DNA from: Candidatus Paralachnospira caecorum
GTDB taxonomy: Bacteria > Bacillota > Clostridia > Lachnospirales > Lachnospiraceae
Direction: 5' to 3'
Length of the DNA stretch: 35,797 bases
Assembly (NCBI GenBank): GCA_904379015.1
Contig: CAJFHG010000029.1
Location: 1 to 35,797 of the forward strand
Position 1 is the first letter of the stretch, and each line of letters begins with the position of its first letter. Position numbers and translations under genes: made by a program. This document shows positions 33,645-35,797 of the stretch, in pieces. Under the pieces are notes generated by a model. That model ran no database searches. It had not been told where the DNA came from and worked only from the letters and a program-made list of their open reading frames with translations.

Positions 33645-33755
33645 ATACCAATTGAGATTGGTATAAACAAGCTTTTTCATACTCACGCTCGGCAGCCTCG
33701 GGCTGCCGAGTCCCCCCCCTAAAATTCCACCCTGATGTTCAGGGTGTTTTTTTAT
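33645..33755 (+). ncRNA. putative C-rich small regulatory RNA
   Basis: About 110 bases on the plus strand between two minus-strand genes, with no protein frame of note. Three stems in a row: ATACCAAT/ATTGGTAT with loop TGAG (33645-33664); CTCGGCAGCC/GGCTGCCGAG with loop TCG (33688-33710); and CACCCTGA/TCAGGGTG with loop TGT (33728-33746), followed by seven T, a classic terminator on the plus strand only. Between stems two and three lies an unpaired TCCCCCCCCT (33711-33720). Several Gram-positive trans-acting small RNAs use such C-rich stretches to pair with G-rich ribosome binding sites. The 3' end overlaps the last codons of the CmpB-like gene in antisense. No known RNA family was recognised. 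Confidence 0.55.
33728..33753 (+). terminator. plus-strand intrinsic terminator
   Basis: Perfect 8-bp stem with 3-base loop and TTTTTTT directly after it on the plus strand. On the minus strand the tail is GGAATTTTAG, so it can at best weakly end the CmpB-like transcript. Confidence 0.85.
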
Positions 33756-34767
33756 TGCCCAGGGAACGGCGTTTTCTGCGCTCTTCTTTTTTCGCTTTCC
33801 TGCGCTGCTCATACTGCCTGAACTGCTCAGAACGGAAGATCGAAAATTCCTCTGAAAATTTTCTGGAAGTAGCCGAAGGATTTCTCTTCAGCATCTTGAT
33901 TTCGAGCCAGGATATTTTCTTCTCCTGAGACTCATATTCTTTCTTCAGCGCTTTCAGGCGCTCACTCAGACGCGACAGAGAGCTTGTCCCTGCAATATCC
34001 CTGTCTTCCGCCAGCCTGAGCAGCGCGTTCAGTTTTTCATTGGTCGCATCGATCAGATCCTCCAGTCTCCCGCCTACGGAACCGGACAGATCTGTCAGCT
34101 TCTCTCCCACAGAATCCAGCAGCACATTCAGCCTCTCACCGGCCGCGCCGGATTTTTCTGTTATATTTTTCCGCATAAGCGCCACGCGTTCAGAAAACTG
34201 TCCGCGCATTTCCTCAAATTCCTTCCTGACATGAGAAACCGCGTCCAGCATATCCCGCAGGCCCAGCGCCACCCTGACAGACACCACGGTATCACAGATA
34301 AAAACAACCGAGATCACGCTCACCGCAATGGTCACGGCCAGGTCCGGAAGTCCCAGCACAAAGCTCTCCACAGGCTTATGGATCCATTTATTGAGCAGCA
34401 CGGTGAACAGTCCCCAGCACAGAGACGAAGACAGACAGATCACACCCTTAAAATTGAATCTCTGATTGCTGTAATCCCAGTATTTGATCTTGAAGACCGC
34501 CTCCATGATCAGTCCCACCGCCAGCTCCAGAGCCGTCGCCCCGATCATGCCGGCGAAAAACATCAGCACAATATGATCCCGGATCTTTATGGTCACCAGA
34601 AGCATGACCACCGCTCCGGATCCGTAAATCGGCAGCAGCGGCGAATGAAGAAATCCTCTGTTCACAAAACGCTTTTTTCTGATCGAAACATAGGCGCTTT
34701 CAAAGCACCATCCCACAAAGCAGTAAATATAAAAAAACAGCAGCCACTGCTGAACTGTGTAATGCAT
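33739..34767 (-). CDS. CmpB-like putative membrane protein with coiled-coil tail
   Basis: 342 aa. The N-terminal half resembles the putative ABC-transporter permease CmpB family of Firmicutes, whose function is uncertain: about five membrane segments (8-28, 44-60, 65-92, 106-126, 140-168) with motifs VGWCFESAYVSI and NRGFLHSPLLPIYGSGA. The C-terminal half (170-342) is cytoplasmic, highly charged and coiled-coil-like, with four tandem 11-residue repeats at 210-253, and ends in a basic stretch. No ATPase partner is seen nearby. The ATG at 34767 has GGAGGGA upstream, and the gene has its own promoter at 34789-34818. Its stop codon lies inside the terminator hairpin of the antisense small RNA. 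Confidence 0.85.
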   Translation of the reverse strand: MHYTVQQWLLFFYIYCFVGWCFESAYVSIRKKRFVNRGFLHSPLLPIYGSGAVVMLLVTIKIRDHIVLMFFAGMIGATALELAVGLIMEAVFKIKYWDYSNQRFNFKGVICLSSSLCWGLFTVLLNKWIHKPVESFVLGLPDLAVTIAVSVISVVFICDTVVSVRVALGLRDMLDAVSHVRKEFEEMRGQFSERVALMRKNITEKSGAAGERLNVLLDSVGEKLTDLSGSVGGRLEDLIDATNEKLNALLRLAEDRDIAGTSSLSRLSERLKALKKEYESQEKKISWLEIKMLKRNPSATSRKFSEEFSIFRSEQFRQYEQRRKAKKEERRKRRSLGNKKTP

Positions 34768-34788
34768 CTCACGTCCCTCCTGCTTACC

Positions 34789-34818
34789 AGTCTAGTGCAT
34801 GCCCCTGTGCCCTGTCAA
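34789..34818 (-). promoter_or_regulatory. sigma-A promoter of the CmpB-like gene
   Basis: On the minus strand a perfect TTGACA (34813-34818), 18 bases, TAGACT (34789-34794). It lies downstream of the terminator at 34854-34883, so this gene is transcribed independently. Confidence 0.7.
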
Positions 34819-34853
34819 CATACGGCTGCTTTCTTAAGAAAAAAATAAAGATT

Positions 34854-34883
34854 GCCCCTGGACCAAACGAGATTGGGAGGGGC
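34854..34883 (-). terminator. minus-strand intrinsic terminator
   Basis: GCCCCT/AGGGGC (34854-34859 with 34878-34883), with inner CCAA/TTGG. On the minus strand it is followed by AATCTTTATTTTTTT. It ends transcription coming from the recombinase end. Confidence 0.8.
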
Positions 34884-34887
34884 AGCT

Positions 34888-35168
34888 TTTCATACTCCGA
34901 TTCAGACTCTGCCGTTCCATCTGATTCACCCTCATCCAAACGGCCCGCCCAGGCTTCAAAACCCCCCTCCCTGCCGCACCCTCCTGACAGGCCGTCAAAT
35001 CATATGTTCTCAGAACCTTTTCCGGAAGAACTCCGGCGGGCTGCGCATAGAGATATAAGAAATGTATACCTTCATTATACATAAATATTCACTTTATCCC
35101 CAAATTCGCCCTGAATCGACATAAAATGAAGTTTTCCTTACCAAAAAAGACTCCCGTCCCACTGTTTT
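34888..35168 (-). other. non-coding stretch next to the recombinase end
   Basis: No convincing gene. It holds a perfect TATAAT on the minus strand (35074-35079) without a good -35, then about 215 GC-rich bases up to the terminator at 34854-34883, so an independent short transcript is possible. A hairpin CCGGA/TCCGG lies near 35020-35035. An 82-codon frame (34834-35082) starts at this -10 and runs through the terminator, so it is not accepted as a gene. An attachment site of the mobile element may lie here but cannot be located without the other end. Confidence 0.4.
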
Positions 35169-35357
35169 TTATTTTCCCAGATGAAGATACTTTTCCTTTG
35201 TCGCCATCCCTCCCCGAATATGGCGTTCCGATTTATTCACGTCCAAAACAATCCGTGCCTGGGATGCAAGCGCCGGGTTGATCTGCGCAAGACGATCTGT
35301 TACATCTTTATGTGCGGTCTTGATGATTTTGAACTGTTTTATTTTCAGCAGATCCAT
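35169..35357 (-). CDS. small protein overlapping the recombinase 3' end
   Basis: 62 aa, function unknown. Its ATG at 35357 lies inside the recombinase gene in another frame, with a 50-base overlap and a weak ribosome binding site (GATCGAAG). The C-terminal part, NKSERHIRGGMATKEKYLHL, is basic and looks like a structured, conserved segment rather than a random frame. It could be an accessory factor made by coupled translation with the recombinase, or a displaced piece of a recombinase-associated protein. Confidence 0.5.
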   Translation of the reverse strand: MDLLKIKQFKIIKTAHKDVTDRLAQINPALASQARIVLDVNKSERHIRGGMATKEKYLHLGK

Positions 35358-35797
35358 CTTCGATCAATACCGTTTCATCCAGTCCCAGATCTCCCAGAAG
35401 TTTCAGGTAAATATCCACGTTTCCGTCCTTGTCCACCTCGATCTTCTGAATGATCTTTTTCAGCTGCGTGTTCGTCATCTGGTGCACATCCGTAATATCC
35501 TCGATTTCCCTGAAAGTTGTATTCAGCAGTTCCTCCAACTGGTCGCCCTTAGTGATCTGATAGGAAACCATTTTCAGTTCATTTTCCAGGCGCTCGATTT
35601 CCTGCCTCGCCCCGCCGATCCGGTCATTGAGCTCCTGGCGTGTGATCAGATCATCGGTGTACATGTCCATGTATTTCTCTCGCATGGCTTTCCGTTTGGA
35701 AAGCTTGTCCCGCAGTTCTTTTTCGTACTCCACATTTTCATCTTTCGCCTTATATACCCGCTGGAATTCCTTTACCACATACTGGATCACTTTCTTT
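35308..35797 (-). CDS. large serine recombinase, C-terminal part
   Basis: Partial: the last 162 codons, entering from the right edge. The visible part is a long coiled coil rich in Lys/Glu (about the first 100 residues, e.g. ELRDKLSKRKAMREKYMDMY, then TRQELNDRIGGARQEIERLENEL) followed by a compact end (IIQKIEVDKDGNVDIYLKLLG). This pattern is typical of the C-terminal coiled-coil region of large serine recombinases of integrative elements in Clostridia; the catalytic domain is outside the window. The intact C-terminus suggests a functional integrase gene at one end of a mobile element lying to the right. Confidence 0.8.
   Translation of the reverse strand, partial: KKVIQYVVKEFQRVYKAKDENVEYEKELRDKLSKRKAMREKYMDMYTDDLITRQELNDRIGGARQEIERLENELKMVSYQITKGDQLEELLNTTFREIEDITDVHQMTNTQLKKIIQKIEVDKDGNVDIYLKLLGDLGLDETVLIEDGSAENKTVQNHQDRT

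Noticed and set aside
33615-33812. 65-codon minus-strand frame across the small RNA region
   Set aside because: Crosses the terminator hairpin, no ribosome binding site, overlaps the CmpB-like gene in another frame.
34900-34950. T-box-like GGGUG...UGGAACGG pattern
   Set aside because: The spacing and surrounding sequence do not match the T-box antiterminator, and no specifier stem or downstream synthetase gene is seen.
34834-35082. 82-codon minus-strand frame next to the recombinase
   Set aside because: Starts within the -10 element and runs through a strong terminator; no ribosome binding site and no recognisable sequence.

Overview
The window reads as chromosome of a spore-forming, anaerobic member of the Clostridia, most likely Lachnospiraceae. 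The reasons are the acetyl-CoA synthase/CO dehydrogenase genes, sporulation genes spoIID and a spoIIQ-like gene, a DUF4364 regulator, the rho-rpmE-DUF1385-prmC-prfA block, AGGAGG-type ribosome binding sites and sigma-A promoters. Genes are dense and most lie on the minus strand. No tRNA, rRNA or CRISPR array was seen.

Left part (1-8.7 kb, minus strand): the 5' part of acsB and all of cooS (carbonyl branch of the Wood-Ljungdahl pathway), with a palindromic putative operator and a long hairpin upstream. Behind them lie a LysR-type regulator, endonuclease III (nth), a DUF1848 protein translationally coupled to a 2-hydroxyacid dehydrogenase, an unrecognised zinc-ribbon protein, a uracil/hypoxanthine-DNA glycosylase-like protein and a nitroreductase.

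Middle part (8.7-24.5 kb): a plus-strand pair (zinc-ribbon/DUF4190 membrane protein and NYN/OST-HTH protein) meets an aldehyde dehydrogenase at a bidirectional terminator. Then comes a translation and transcription-termination block read leftward: rho, rpmE, DUF1385, prmC, prfA, a small zinc-ribbon protein, yjbQ and the aldehyde dehydrogenase. A plus-strand DUF4364 gene separates it from the protein quality-control operon tig-clpP-clpX-lon-engB.

Right part (24.6-35.8 kb): a DJ-1/PfpI protein, a plus-strand CYTH protein, an exported NlpC/P60 hydrolase, then (in transcription order) mreB/mbl, recD2, comF, spoIID and spoIIQ, followed by a CmpB-like membrane protein. The window ends in the 3' end of a large serine recombinase with a small overlapping ORF, probably the edge of an integrated mobile element.

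The strongest unexplained signal is a probable plus-strand small RNA at about 33645-33755, between mreB/mbl and the CmpB-like gene. It has two perfect hairpins, an unpaired run of eight C, and a strong intrinsic terminator. Several other transcripts appear to begin with a hairpin at or near the predicted +1. All function assignments come from reading motifs by eye; no database search was run.
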